From positions 1 to 33,947 of the forward strand of contig NZ_JACJSJ010000092.1 of NCBI RefSeq assembly GCF_014698115.1: DNA of 33,947 bases, read 5' to 3'. The position numbers were made by a program, and so were the translations under genes. Positions 1 through 9,400 of the stretch are shown here, in pieces (positions within the stretch are counted from its first letter, which is position 1; every line of letters begins with the position of its first letter). Under the pieces are notes generated by a model, which worked only from the letters and a program-made list of their open reading frames with translations, was not told where the DNA came from and searched no databases. Source of the DNA: Nostoc sp. FACHB-973 (GTDB lineage: Bacteria; Cyanobacteriota; Cyanobacteriia; Cyanobacteriales; Nostocaceae).

Positions 1-239
1 TCTGACTTACCATCACTCAACGCTTTACCCCACCCTAACCCTCCCCGTATGTATTGGGGAGGGAACTAGATTTCTTTTTCCCCCCTTTCCATCGGGGGGA
101 TTAAGGGGGGTAAAACGTATGTGGGACAAGCGTTTGAGCTTAAGTTGACACCAATGAGCAATGCTGTGCCCCTACTACAGATGTGGTTTTTTAAATCATT
201 CATATTTGGTCTTTCCTGTCAATGCGTAAGTCCTAACAC
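1..239. repeat. Gene-free stretch with interspersed C/G-rich repeats
   Basis: No plausible gene lies here. The segment holds short palindromic C-rich/G-rich tracts: a CCCTCCCC stretch answered by GGGGAGGG at about 45-63, and a CCCCCC...GGGGGG tract at about 79-112. Elements of this style are scattered through Nostocales genomes. The tracts could act as a bidirectional terminator-like hairpin for the minus-strand gene that ends at 240, but no clean stem followed by a T-run was seen. Confidence 0.5.
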
Positions 240-653
240 TTAACCTTTTATTTTTCTGTTTTTTCTATTCTCAAACCATAAGATTGCTATGCTACCTATT
301 GCATAAGCAATTATATCCTTCCAATCAAATGTACTCCCCAAAGCAACAGCCAGAATTTTATATTTTTGCAATCCCAAATTATTTACAAAATTAAAGTATT
401 GGAGAATTTCGATAGTACAAGAAAATCCAAAAACTGATAAAGCAACAATGGATGAATGTATATTCAAAAAAGCTCTGACAAAACAATAAATTAGTATAAC
501 AACTAAAACATCACCGATAAAAGGACGGATGAAACTGTCATTTACAAAAACAGCAATACATACCTCTATTGAAAATAGTATAAGCGTGAGATAAAAATAT
601 TTTTTGTTGAAGGTAAACATAGCAATAGATAGCAACCAATAAACAATAAACAT
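240..653 (-). CDS. DUF2809-type small integral membrane protein
   Basis: This 137-residue protein is almost entirely hydrophobic, with about four membrane segments and a short basic tail (NRKNRKIKG). It has the signature of the DUF2809 family: an N-terminal FNKKYF start, then a stretch like DSFIRPFIGDVLVVILIYC, and later EILQYF and a DWKDIIAYAIG segment. Family members are about 120-140 residues, so it looks full length. DUF2809 has no established biochemical role. No partner gene is adjacent, since the next gene is divergent. The family call rests on recognition of the motif pattern, and no function should be inferred from it. Confidence 0.7.
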   Translation of the reverse strand: MFIVYWLLSIAMFTFNKKYFYLTLILFSIEVCIAVFVNDSFIRPFIGDVLVVILIYCFVRAFLNIHSSIVALSVFGFSCTIEILQYFNFVNNLGLQKYKILAVALGSTFDWKDIIAYAIGSIAILWFENRKNRKIKG

Positions 654-749
654 CTATTTGACTATGGCACATGATACACTAAAATTTAGAATTCAGGAGT
701 CAAAATGCAGAATGGCAAATGTCAAAAAATTTTTCAACTTATCTAAAGC

Positions 750-1148
750 ATGACGCAGTTGTTAGCATTACTAATTTCCTGGGTAATTGAAGTACCAGTG
801 GTGTTAATTACGTTAGTCAGCACACAACAACTGTGTTCCTATTGGGATATCTGCAATGCGTTTATTTTAGCCTCTACTGCAACCCTCTTTACCCATCCCC
901 TAGCTTGGGAAAGTAACCAAATACTGATTCCTTACATTGAATTTCCTCTAAGAGTAGCACTGATAGAAAGTTTCGTTGTCATTGTTGAAGGTATTTTGTA
1001 TGCGCTAATTTTAAAATTAGGTTGGCAAAAAGGTTTATTTTTATCGATTATTGCCAATGCAACTTCCTTTATAGGAGGTTTAGTAATTGATGAATTGTTG
1101 AGATTGCAAAGATTAACTATTCACCTTGCTTTCTTCTGGTATTGCTAA
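750..1148 (+). CDS. Hypothetical multi-pass membrane protein
   Basis: The 132-residue product has hydrophobic segments at roughly residues 1-23, 37-53, 67-92 and 95-114, suggesting four membrane passes and no soluble domain. It opens divergently from the DUF2809 gene across about 100 bp. No obvious Shine-Dalgarno precedes the ATG, which is common in cyanobacteria. I do not recognise the family. The steady hydrophobic pattern and the absence of low-complexity sequence favour a real gene over a chance frame. Confidence 0.55.
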   Translation: MTQLLALLISWVIEVPVVLITLVSTQQLCSYWDICNAFILASTATLFTHPLAWESNQILIPYIEFPLRVALIESFVVIVEGILYALILKLGWQKGLFLSIIANATSFIGGLVIDELLRLQRLTIHLAFFWYC

Positions 1149-1211
1149 AGCTTACAGATAATATTCAATACGATTCAGTTAAGGTTTTGTGATTAAAATT
1201 TTAAATTCCAA

Positions 1212-1381
1212 AGACGCGATAAATCGCCGTCTCTACGAAGGATTGATTATAGCGTTTCCCATTCAGATGCGGTACAACACGATATAGCGAGGCGTAGGGG
1301 CACGGCACTGCCGTGCCCCTACAGGTGTACCTTATTAGGTCAGGAAACGCTATATTGTAGAAATGGCGATTTATTGCGTCT
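1212..1381. repeat. Nested inverted-repeat element (MITE-like)
   Basis: Three nested inverted repeats share roughly one centre. The outer arms are 1212-1228 (AGACGCGATAAATCGCC) and 1365-1381, complementary at 16 of 17 positions. The middle arms are 1248-1259 (TATAGCGTTTCC) and 1343-1354, a perfect 12-bp match. The inner one is a perfect palindrome around GGGGCACGGCA at about 1295-1323. The whole could fold into one long hairpin. Its parts resemble common Nostocales interspersed repeats, so one repeat may have inserted inside another. A 72-codon minus-strand frame here is only translated repeat. Confidence 0.6.
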
Positions 1382-1430
1382 AGTGCCTTAACTAAAGTAG
1401 TAGCAGCAATGATTGACATTTTTATATTAA

Positions 1431-2084
1431 TTAGTTATTGATTTTGAAGAAATTTAATTTTTTATAAATCAATACAATCCCTGTAATAAACACTACAATA
1501 AATATCATAAGCAAAAAATTAAAAGGTAATGGTCGTTGATTGTCTATTTGATAAGCTTTTCTTTCTGAGGTTCCCCATTGAGAAGTGTAAACTACTTCCT
1601 TGTATCTTAAATCGAGAGACTTTTCTTTGATAGTTACAATTTCTAAAATATCAGTGACTTGCTTCACTCCATATATTGCTGACATGGTTCTGGGAGAATT
1701 AATACTAATTTCTGCCGGAATTAATTGAGATTTTTTAGTATTAAAATCCTTAAGCGCTTCATTCTCATCAGTAGTGATAATTTCCTGAGACTTAACTTGA
1801 GATTTTTTGATCGCATAGACATCGCTATATTCCCGATATCCATTTAATTCCAAGCATTTACCTTGTTTGAGAATTCTGTTATATGTTGGCAGATTGGGGT
1901 TTTGTGACTGTATATGTGCAATTATGAAATAGTTGGAATATTTGTTAATATTTGCTATTTGAAAACAGTAAGCAATTGGAGATTCTCCGGGAGTTAAAAC
2001 ATCTGCCCAAGCAGCAGGTAATTGAACGTAGGTTATTAAAGTAAGTAAAACTAATATTTTGAGGATGTTTTTTAGATTTTTCAT
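1431..2084 (-). CDS. Hypothetical secreted, membrane-anchored protein
   Basis: The product has 217 residues. A classical signal peptide covers residues 1-27 (basic MKNLKN, a hydrophobic core, then AAWA as the likely cleavage site). A single C-terminal membrane helix at about 188-207 is followed by a short basic tail, so the topology should be an extracytoplasmic domain anchored at its C-terminus. The domain contains two cysteines (within AYCF and GKCLEL) that could form a disulphide. I recognise no enzymatic motif. It stands alone between repeat-rich spacers. Confidence 0.6.
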   Translation of the reverse strand: MKNLKNILKILVLLTLITYVQLPAAWADVLTPGESPIAYCFQIANINKYSNYFIIAHIQSQNPNLPTYNRILKQGKCLELNGYREYSDVYAIKKSQVKSQEIITTDENEALKDFNTKKSQLIPAEISINSPRTMSAIYGVKQVTDILEIVTIKEKSLDLRYKEVVYTSQWGTSERKAYQIDNQRPLPFNFLLMIFIVVFITGIVLIYKKLNFFKINN

Positions 2085-2400
2085 GAGGCTAAAACAGAAA
2101 TCAATTCACAGTTAATACTTATAACCTATACGAGTATAAATAATTGATAATTTTCTTAAGGGACTTCTAAATAAAAAAATATCCAATTTGTCTTGTGGGG
2201 TGAACATCTTGTCCAGCTGTAGCGAAGGGCGGGCGAGACGCCCACCCCACAAGTAGTAGTCATTTATTTCTTGGTAATCGCTAACTCCTTTTAAAATTAA
2301 TCTTCGACAGTTGTCTTGAAAATCTTCTACATCTGAAGTAGAAACACGCTACATCCTATTGTTAATCTACTTATAGGCTATTCATTCAGGAAACAAAGCG
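2085..2400. repeat. Intergenic spacer with an interspersed hairpin repeat
   Basis: This 316-bp spacer separates two divergently oriented genes and probably contains both promoters. At about 2194-2252 it carries a Nostocales-style interspersed repeat with complementary ends (CTTGTGGGGTG ... CACCCCACAAG). The plus-strand gene to the right has a good Shine-Dalgarno (AGGAAA) nine bases before its ATG at 2401. I could not assign a -10/-35 pair with confidence. Confidence 0.5.
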
Positions 2401-4605
2401 ATGTTGAAAGTTTTTGCAGACAGGGGTGGTACATTCACAGATATTGTTGCTGTTACTGATAATCAAGGAATTATAGACGGACTCTCACAACATCCTGAAC
2501 GTTTTTTAATTGTTACTCTACCTAATTGCCAATGGATTATAGTTTATAAATTACTTTCAGAAAATCCCGAACAATATCAAGATGCAGCTATTCAAGGTAT
2601 TCGGGATATTATGGGGCTTTCTAGCAAGGAACCTATTCCTAGTGAAGCAATAGAAGTGATAACAATGGGGACAACAGTAGCGACAAATGCACTGTTGGAA
2701 AGGAAAGGAGATAGGGTTGTACTTCTGATTACCAAAGGGTTTAAAGATGCGCTACGAATTGGTTACCAAAATCGTCCTAATATCTTCGCTCGTCATATCG
2801 TTTTACCAACCATGCTTTATGAGCAGGTCATTGAGGTAAATGAACGGTATGATGCTAAAGGAAATGAATTAATTGCAGTAAATATCGAACAAGTAAAACG
2901 CGATTTACAAGCAGTTTATCATACAGGAATTCGTAGTTGTGCTATTGTTTTTATGCATAGCGATCGCTATCCCGAACACGAACAAAAAGTAGCTACAATT
3001 GCCCAAGAAATCGGCTTTACCCAAATATCCGTATCTCATCAAGTTAGTCCCTTAATGAAATTAGTCAGTCGAGGGGATACAACAGTAGTCGATGCTTATT
3101 TAACTCCTATATTACGTCGCTACGTCAACCAAGTAGCAAGTGAATTGAGAATGGGGAATAGGGAATGGGGAATAGAGAATAGGGAATTGCTTATCTCGCC
3201 ATCTCCCTCATCTCCCTCATCTCCCTCATCTCCCCATTCCCCACTCACCACTCCCCACTCCCCCATAAAATTAATGTTCATGAAGTCTGACGGCGGTTTA
3301 GTAGCAGCCGAACAATTTCAAGGAAAAGATAGTATTTTAAGTGGCCCGGCTGGGGGCATTGTTGGCGCAGTTCAAACTAGTAAAAGAGCAGGTTTCGAGT
3401 TAGTTATTACCTTTGATATGGGAGGAACAAGTACAGATGTTGCCCATTTTAAAGGAGAATATGAACGACAATTAGAATCAGAAATTGCTGGGGCGCGGAT
3501 GCGAGTTCCGGTATTAGCAATTAATACCATTGCGGCTGGTGGTGGTTCAATTTTGTTTTTTGATGGTTCTAGTTATCGTGTGGGACCTGAATCTGCTGGT
3601 TCAATTCCTGGTCCTGCTTGTTATCGTCGTGGGGGGCGATTAGCGGTTACTGATGCCAATGTGATGTTAGGCAAAATTCACCCGCAATATTTTCCTTCAG
3701 TCTTTGGAATTGATGGCAATTTACCTTTAGATAAAGAGATTGTCATTCAGAAATTTACACAGTTAGCCCAAGAGATTGTAACTGCTACAGGAAATCATTG
3801 TACACCAGAACAAGTAGCGGCTGGATTTATGGCGATCGCAGTTGAAAATATGGCAAATGCAATTAAAAAAATCAGCCTGCAACGTGGTTATGATGTCACA
3901 CAATATGTACTGTGTTGTTTTGGCGGTGCTGGCGGGCAAGTTGCTTGTTTAATTGCCGATACTTTGGGGATGAAAAAAATATTTCTACATCCTTATGCTG
4001 GAGTTCTCTCTGCTTATGGAATGGGATTAGCTGATGTGCGGGCGATTAGAGAAGGAGGAGTTGAACAACCTTTAACCCAAGCCTTAATTCCTCAATTACA
4101 GAACTTAATGAAATATTTAGAAACTCAAGCTAGAAATGAAATAAATGAAGTACATAGTCAAGTAGAGGTAGTGCGAAAAGCTAACTTAAAATATGAAGGT
4201 ACTAATTCTATTTTGACAGTAAATTTCGCCAATGAAGTGGCAATAATGCGACAGGAATTTGAAACTGAGCATAAATCTCGCTATGGTTTCATGCAACTAG
4301 AGAAAACCTTAATTGTCGAATCTGTTTCAGTAGAAGTAATTCAGAAGATGGATACACCTGAAGAACCGTTAATTACTCGTACCCGTTCTCTAGATGAAGC
4401 ACCCAAATCTGTTGAAACAGTCAGAATGTTTACTTATGATAAATGGCATGATACACCTGTTTATCGACGGGAAGATTTACAACCAGAAGATAGGATTATT
4501 GGAACTGCAATTATTGTCGAAAAAATTAGCACAATTGTAGTTGAACCTAACTGGGAAGCAAGATTAACTGAACGTAATCATTTAATTTTGCAACGTTTTA
4601 GATAG
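2401..4605 (+). CDS. 5-oxoprolinase/hydantoinase A-type subunit (HyuA half)
   Basis: The 734-residue protein matches the N-terminal half of ATP-dependent 5-oxoprolinase (OplA), which opens the lactam ring of 5-oxoproline to glutamate. It has the DRGGTFTD nucleotide-binding motif at residues 7-14, whose Arg is typical of oxoprolinases rather than hydantoinases. It also shows GTTVATNALLERKG, SGPAGGIVGA, TFDMGGTSTDV and, near the end, a YRREDLQPEDR...STIVVEPNW tail. The length exceeds the usual 680-700 residues because a Ser/Pro-rich stretch at about 250-289 is encoded by a palindromic repeat (3150-3265). The HyuB half normally fused or adjacent is missing here; only a fragment appears at 6481. 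It is probably co-transcribed with the D-glutamate cyclase 65 bp downstream. Confidence 0.88.
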   Translation: MLKVFADRGGTFTDIVAVTDNQGIIDGLSQHPERFLIVTLPNCQWIIVYKLLSENPEQYQDAAIQGIRDIMGLSSKEPIPSEAIEVITMGTTVATNALLERKGDRVVLLITKGFKDALRIGYQNRPNIFARHIVLPTMLYEQVIEVNERYDAKGNELIAVNIEQVKRDLQAVYHTGIRSCAIVFMHSDRYPEHEQKVATIAQEIGFTQISVSHQVSPLMKLVSRGDTTVVDAYLTPILRRYVNQVASELRMGNREWGIENRELLISPSPSSPSSPSSPHSPLTTPHSPIKLMFMKSDGGLVAAEQFQGKDSILSGPAGGIVGAVQTSKRAGFELVITFDMGGTSTDVAHFKGEYERQLESEIAGARMRVPVLAINTIAAGGGSILFFDGSSYRVGPESAGSIPGPACYRRGGRLAVTDANVMLGKIHPQYFPSVFGIDGNLPLDKEIVIQKFTQLAQEIVTATGNHCTPEQVAAGFMAIAVENMANAIKKISLQRGYDVTQYVLCCFGGAGGQVACLIADTLGMKKIFLHPYAGVLSAYGMGLADVRAIREGGVEQPLTQALIPQLQNLMKYLETQARNEINEVHSQVEVVRKANLKYEGTNSILTVNFANEVAIMRQEFETEHKSRYGFMQLEKTLIVESVSVEVIQKMDTPEEPLITRTRSLDEAPKSVETVRMFTYDKWHDTPVYRREDLQPEDRIIGTAIIVEKISTIVVEPNWEARLTERNHLILQRFR
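3148..3268. repeat. In-frame palindromic low-complexity repeat inside hyuA
   Basis: The left arm is built of GGGAATGGGGAATAGA-like units. The right arm is built of CTCCCTCAT and CCCCACTCC units complementary to such tracts. It reads through in frame, adding a segment like GNREWGIENRE followed by SPSSPSSPSSPHSP to the enzyme between conserved blocks. The same repeat class recurs at five places in the cobN reading frame further right. Confidence 0.8.
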
Positions 4606-4670
4606 AGATTTTTCATTTCATCTCATTAACTGAAAATACTAAGTCTCAGAAAATTATTAGGAGATTTTCA

Positions 4671-5456
4671 ATGTTAAATTTTTCTTCTCTTCCTTCGGAA
4701 ATCCGCCAGCTTTGTCGAGATGGTAAATTAGATACACCTACCCCTGGACTTGCACTAGGATTTGTTCAAGCCAACTTAGTAGTATTACCATATTCTTTAG
4801 CATTTGAATTTTTACTGTTTTGTCAACGAAATCCCAAATCTTGTCCAATACTTGATGTTACAGAAATTGGAGATCCTGAACCTAAAATAATCGCTCCTGG
4901 TGCTGATATTAGAACAGACCTACCCCGCTATAGAATTTTTATACACGGTGAATTAATTGAAGAAACAACCGACATCAGACCATTTTGGAGAAGCGATTTG
5001 GTAGCCTTTTTAATTGGTTGTTCCTTTTCATTTGAAAATGCCATGCTGAATTCTGGACTACCAGTAAGACATGTAGAAGAAGAAAAAAACGTCCCAATGT
5101 ACAAGACAAATATTGAATGTATCCCGACTCGAATCTTTTCCAGTCCTTTAGTAGTTTCCATGCGTCCACTTCCAGCTAATAACATTGTTCGGGTTGTAGA
5201 AGTAACCAGTCGATATTACAAAGCACATGGTTCTCCTGTACATATTGGAAATCCAGAAGAGATAGGAATTAGAGATTTACAAAAACCTGATTATGGTGAT
5301 GCTGTTACAGTTCGTGATGGTGAGGCTCCTGTTTTTTGGGCTTGTGGAGTCACTACTCAAACTGCAATTTTTCAAGCAAAGCCTGAGCTAGCAATTACTC
5401 ATTCTCCTGGACATATGTTTATCAGTGATTTAAAGGACGAGTATCTTACTTTATAA
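4671..5456 (+). CDS. D-glutamate cyclase-like protein (DUF1445, YcsI family)
   Basis: The 261 residues match the size and pattern of the DUF1445/YcsI family, often annotated as a putative hydro-lyase. The pattern includes GKLDTPTPGLALGFVQANLVVLP near the start, SFSFENAMLNSGLPVRH in the middle, CGVTTQTA, and the closing HSPGHMFISDL. Characterised relatives (the mammalian DGLUCY domain) interconvert D-glutamate and 5-oxo-D-proline. A strong AGGAG precedes the ATG. Its place behind a 5-oxoprolinase half makes a role in pyroglutamate turnover plausible, although that link is inferred from position. The family assignment is firm; the substrate in this organism is not shown. Confidence 0.85.
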   Translation: MLNFSSLPSEIRQLCRDGKLDTPTPGLALGFVQANLVVLPYSLAFEFLLFCQRNPKSCPILDVTEIGDPEPKIIAPGADIRTDLPRYRIFIHGELIEETTDIRPFWRSDLVAFLIGCSFSFENAMLNSGLPVRHVEEEKNVPMYKTNIECIPTRIFSSPLVVSMRPLPANNIVRVVEVTSRYYKAHGSPVHIGNPEEIGIRDLQKPDYGDAVTVRDGEAPVFWACGVTTQTAIFQAKPELAITHSPGHMFISDLKDEYLTL

Positions 5457-5505
5457 GTATTAATGACAGTTACCTGTAGAAAACACAAGCATAATTGACA
5501 ATAAA

Positions 5506-6273
5506 TCAAAAATGGGCAAGGTATCCACCGTCAACCGCCAAAATCTGACCAGTGACATAAGATGCGGCTGGAGAAGCAAAAAAAACGACAGCACCAGCGA
5601 TTTCTTGTGGATATCCCCAACGACCAAGGGAAGTTCGTTTTTCCAACCAAGCGGCGATTTCTTTATCGGCAACCACGTCTGCATTGCTCTCTGTTGCGAA
5701 AAAACCTGGAGCAACGCCATTGACGGTTATTCCAAACATTCCCAGTTCGGCGGCAAGAGCGCGAGTTAGTGCTTCGAGTCCACCCTTGGCAGCAGTATAC
5801 ACTGCATCACCTGCACTTGCGATCGGGCCAGCGATCGACGTTATGTTAATGATTTTCCCATCGCCATTCTCAATCATCAGCCGTGCTGCTTCCTGGCACA
5901 GATTGAAGGAAGCAACAAGATTCGCATCGATAAGCCGACGCACCGCATCCATTTCAAATTCAAAAAAACCGCGACGATCGCGCATACCAACATTATTGAT
6001 CAAAATATCCAAATGCCCGTATGTTTCTCGAATTTCGCTAAACGCTTTTTTAACGGCTGCTTCGTCCGTAATATCTAATTGTAATGGCAAGGCTGATCCG
6101 CCAATTGCACTGACAGCTGCAACTGCGCGATTTAGGGTTTCATGATTCCGTCCATTGACAAGAACAAAAGCACCAGCACTCGCAAGTGCTTTGCTGATTT
6201 CTAGTCCTAATCCTCGCCCCCCTCCAGTAACTAGGGCAATTTTTCCATCTAATGAAAATTCAGGTAGTGTCAC
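5506..6273 (-). CDS. Short-chain dehydrogenase/reductase (SDR)
   Basis: This 255-residue classical SDR has the cofactor motif TGGGRGLG at residues 16-23, NNVG at about 92, the catalytic Ser in INITSIAG, and YTAAKGG (Tyr-x3-Lys) at about 158-162. It ends in the usual GQILAVDGG. The overall pattern is close to gluconate 5-dehydrogenase or 3-oxoacyl-ACP reductase-like SDRs, but the substrate cannot be read from sequence. The start codon is GTG at 6273, supported by AAAGGAAA just upstream. It lies opposite to its neighbours, between the two remains of the oxoprolinase genes, with its 3' end only 49 bp from the cyclase gene. Confidence 0.88.
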   Translation of the reverse strand: MTLPEFSLDGKIALVTGGGRGLGLEISKALASAGAFVLVNGRNHETLNRAVAAVSAIGGSALPLQLDITDEAAVKKAFSEIRETYGHLDILINNVGMRDRRGFFEFEMDAVRRLIDANLVASFNLCQEAARLMIENGDGKIINITSIAGPIASAGDAVYTAAKGGLEALTRALAAELGMFGITVNGVAPGFFATESNADVVADKEIAAWLEKRTSLGRWGYPQEIAGAVVFFASPAASYVTGQILAVDGGYLAHF

Positions 6274-6480
6274 AGCGTTTCCTTTGCGGGGTTATGATTT
6301 AACAATTTATCACTCTTGACACAGGAGTTTGCTAAAAAAGGGTTATATTCTCGTTACTAAGTTTCGTCTAGTAAAGAGGGTTTAGAGGCAGAGCCTCCTG
6401 ATTTTTAAATATAACTTTTACAAACAGTCAACCCTTTTTCTTTCTAATATTTATCAAATCTAAACAAATAGGAATCAAAA

Positions 6481-9400
6481 ATGTACACAACAACTCAACC
6501 CGACCCCGTTCGCTTAGAAATATTTAAAAATCTCTATCAATTTATTGCCGAACAAATGGGAATTGTTCTCCAAAACACGGCAACATCTGTGAATATTAAA
6601 GAAAGGCTAGATTTCTCCTGCGCTATCTTTGATGCTTCAGGATTATTAGTAGCAAATGCCCCGCACATTCCTGTACATTTAGGCTCAATGAGTGAAAGTG
6701 TCCGCAGTTTAATTAATGATAAAGGCAATACCATAAAAGCAGGAAATGTCTATCTATCAAATAACCCATACAACGGCGGTACACATCTCCCTGATGTAAC
6801 TGCAATTACCCCTGTTTTTTTGGGGAGTGGGGAGTGGGGAGTGGGGAGTGAGGGGGATGAGGGGGATGAGGGGGATGAGGGAGAGTTAGAACTTGAAGCG
6901 TTAGCCTCAGAAACTCGTTCATCCACCTTTGAACCTCAAAGTTTACAATCGCCAATCCCTACTCCCCAATCCCCAATCCCCAATCCCCAATCCCCAATCC
7001 CCAATCCCTACTCCCCACTCCCCACTCCCCAATCCCCAATCCCCAAAGTCGGCATACTTTTCTACCGCGCCCATTATTTAGCGGGAAACACTAAGGTAAT
7101 CGATGCTTTATGCCAAGCTTTAGTACAGAAAAATTTACAACCTGTGCCAGTTTTTGTTTCGTCATTGCGTGAACCAGATGTTCAAGTTGAGTTGAGTGAA
7201 TTTTTTCAACCCAAAGAAGGCGAACCAATTGCACTGCTGCTGAATACCACCAGTTTTTCTTTAGCAAGATTGGAAAGCGAAACACCCCAAACCGAACTGT
7301 GGCAAAAATTAGATGTGCCTGTATTGCAGGTTATCCTCAGTGGCGGATCAGTTGAACAGTGGGAGTTACAGTTTCAAGGACTTTCTCCCCGCGATATTGG
7401 GATGAATGTAGCGCTACCAGAAGTAGATGGGCGGATTATTACTCGTGCTGTGTCTTTTAAAGCAGTTCAAACTCGTAATTCCGATTTAGAGACAGATGTG
7501 GTAGTTTATGAACCAGTGAGCGATCGCATCGAGTTTGTTGCTCAACTAGCAGCAAATTGGGTGCGTCTGCGTTCAAAACCACCCCAAGAGCGGCGAATTG
7601 CCCTAATTCTGGCAAATTACCCCAACCGCAATGGACGCCTTGCTAATGGTGTGGGACTCGATACCCCAGCTAGTTGCACAGAAATCCTGCAAGCTTTACA
7701 CCAAGCCGGGTATCAAGTAGAAAATCCACCTGCTCAAGGAGATGAGTTGATTCAACGGCTAACATCTGGCGTAACCAACGATCCGGAAAGTCAAGAATGG
7801 CATCCGGTGCAGCAAAGTGTCTCTTGGACAGAATATCAAGAGTATTTCGCTTCATTGCCACCAGCCGTGCAGCAAGGTATTAGTGAAAGGTGGGGACTGG
7901 GGACTGGGGACTGGGGACTAGGGACTGGGGAAAAGGAAAACGGGGGAGACAAGAGCAATATCCAATCTCCAATCCCCAGTCCCCAATACCCAATCCCCGT
8001 TCCAGGAATTCAACTCGGCAACATCTTCGTAGGAATTCAGCCACCAAGGGGCTATGATAATGACCCCAGTTTGAATTATCATGCGCCGGATTTAGAACCA
8101 ACTCATGCTTATTTAGCTTTTTACTATTGGGTTAGAGAATGTTTTGGTGCTGATGCTGTAGTTCATGTGGGCAAACACGGAAATTTAGAATGGCTACCCG
8201 GTAAAAGTGTGGCTTTATCGAGTAATTGTTACCCAGAAGTAGCTTTCGGCGCACTTCCCCACCTATACCCGTTTATTGTCAATGACCCTGGTGAGGGTTC
8301 CCAAGCCAAACGTCGTGCCCAAGCAGTGATTATAGATCACCTGACGCCACCCATGACTCGCGCGGAACTCTACGGTTCTTTACAACAGTTAGAAAATTTA
8401 ATTGATGAGTATTATGAAGCGGAAAGTTTAGATCCTTCCCGTTTACCAGTGATTCGCGATCGCATCCGCGAATTGATTCTTCAAGAAAATTTACATCTCG
8501 ATTTAGGAATCCAAAACGCAGAAATTTTAAATTCAGAATTTTTAATTTTGAATTCTTTAGATGGTTATCTTTGTGAACTCAAAGAAGCTCAAATCCGTGA
8601 TGGCTTACACATTTTTGGGCAATGTCCCCAAGGACAGCAACTAAGAGATTTAATAGTAGCGATCGCTCGCATACCCAATCGCTATTCTCTAGGCATTACC
8701 CGCGCCATAGCCCAAGATTGGGGTCTAGACTTCGACCCCCTCACAGCAGACTTGTCCATGACTAGTGGTGAATATTCAGTAGTCAATGGCACAGAATGTC
8801 GCACCATCGGTGATATTGTTGAAGTCCTAGAACAACACGCCGCCCTTTTAGTAGAAAAACTCATCAGCCAGAACTCAGAACTCAGAACTCAGAATTCAGA
8901 ATTCCCCGTCTCACCATCCCCCTCATCCCCCTCATCTCCCTCATCCCCCCCACTCCCCACTCCCCACTCCCCACTCCCCACCGTTCTCAACTGGATACGC
9001 GATCGCCTGCTTCCTGCTTTACAACAAACCGACCAAGAAATTACCCATTTATTACACGGACTTGATGGCGGTTATGTCCCCAGCGCCCCATCTGGCGCAC
9101 CCACCCGCGGACGCCCGGAAGTTCTACCAACGGGGAGAAACTTTTATTCTGTGGATATTCGCGCCATTCCCACAGAAACAGCTTGGGATATCGGCAGAAA
9201 AGCCGCTGAAACCCTCGTTGAATATTACACTCAAGAACATGGTGAGTATCCCAAAACACTAGGTTTATCATTGTGGGGAACTGCCACCATGAGAACTGGA
9301 GGTGATGATATTGCCGAGGCCTTGGCTTTACTGGGAGTCAGACCCCTGTGGGATGGTGCAGCACGGCGGGTGGTGGATTTTGAAATTTTACCTCTGGCGA

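Noticed and set aside
1201..1419. 72-codon minus-strand reading frame
   Set aside because: It lies wholly over the nested inverted-repeat element; its sequence is translated dispersed repeat with no protein-like conservation.
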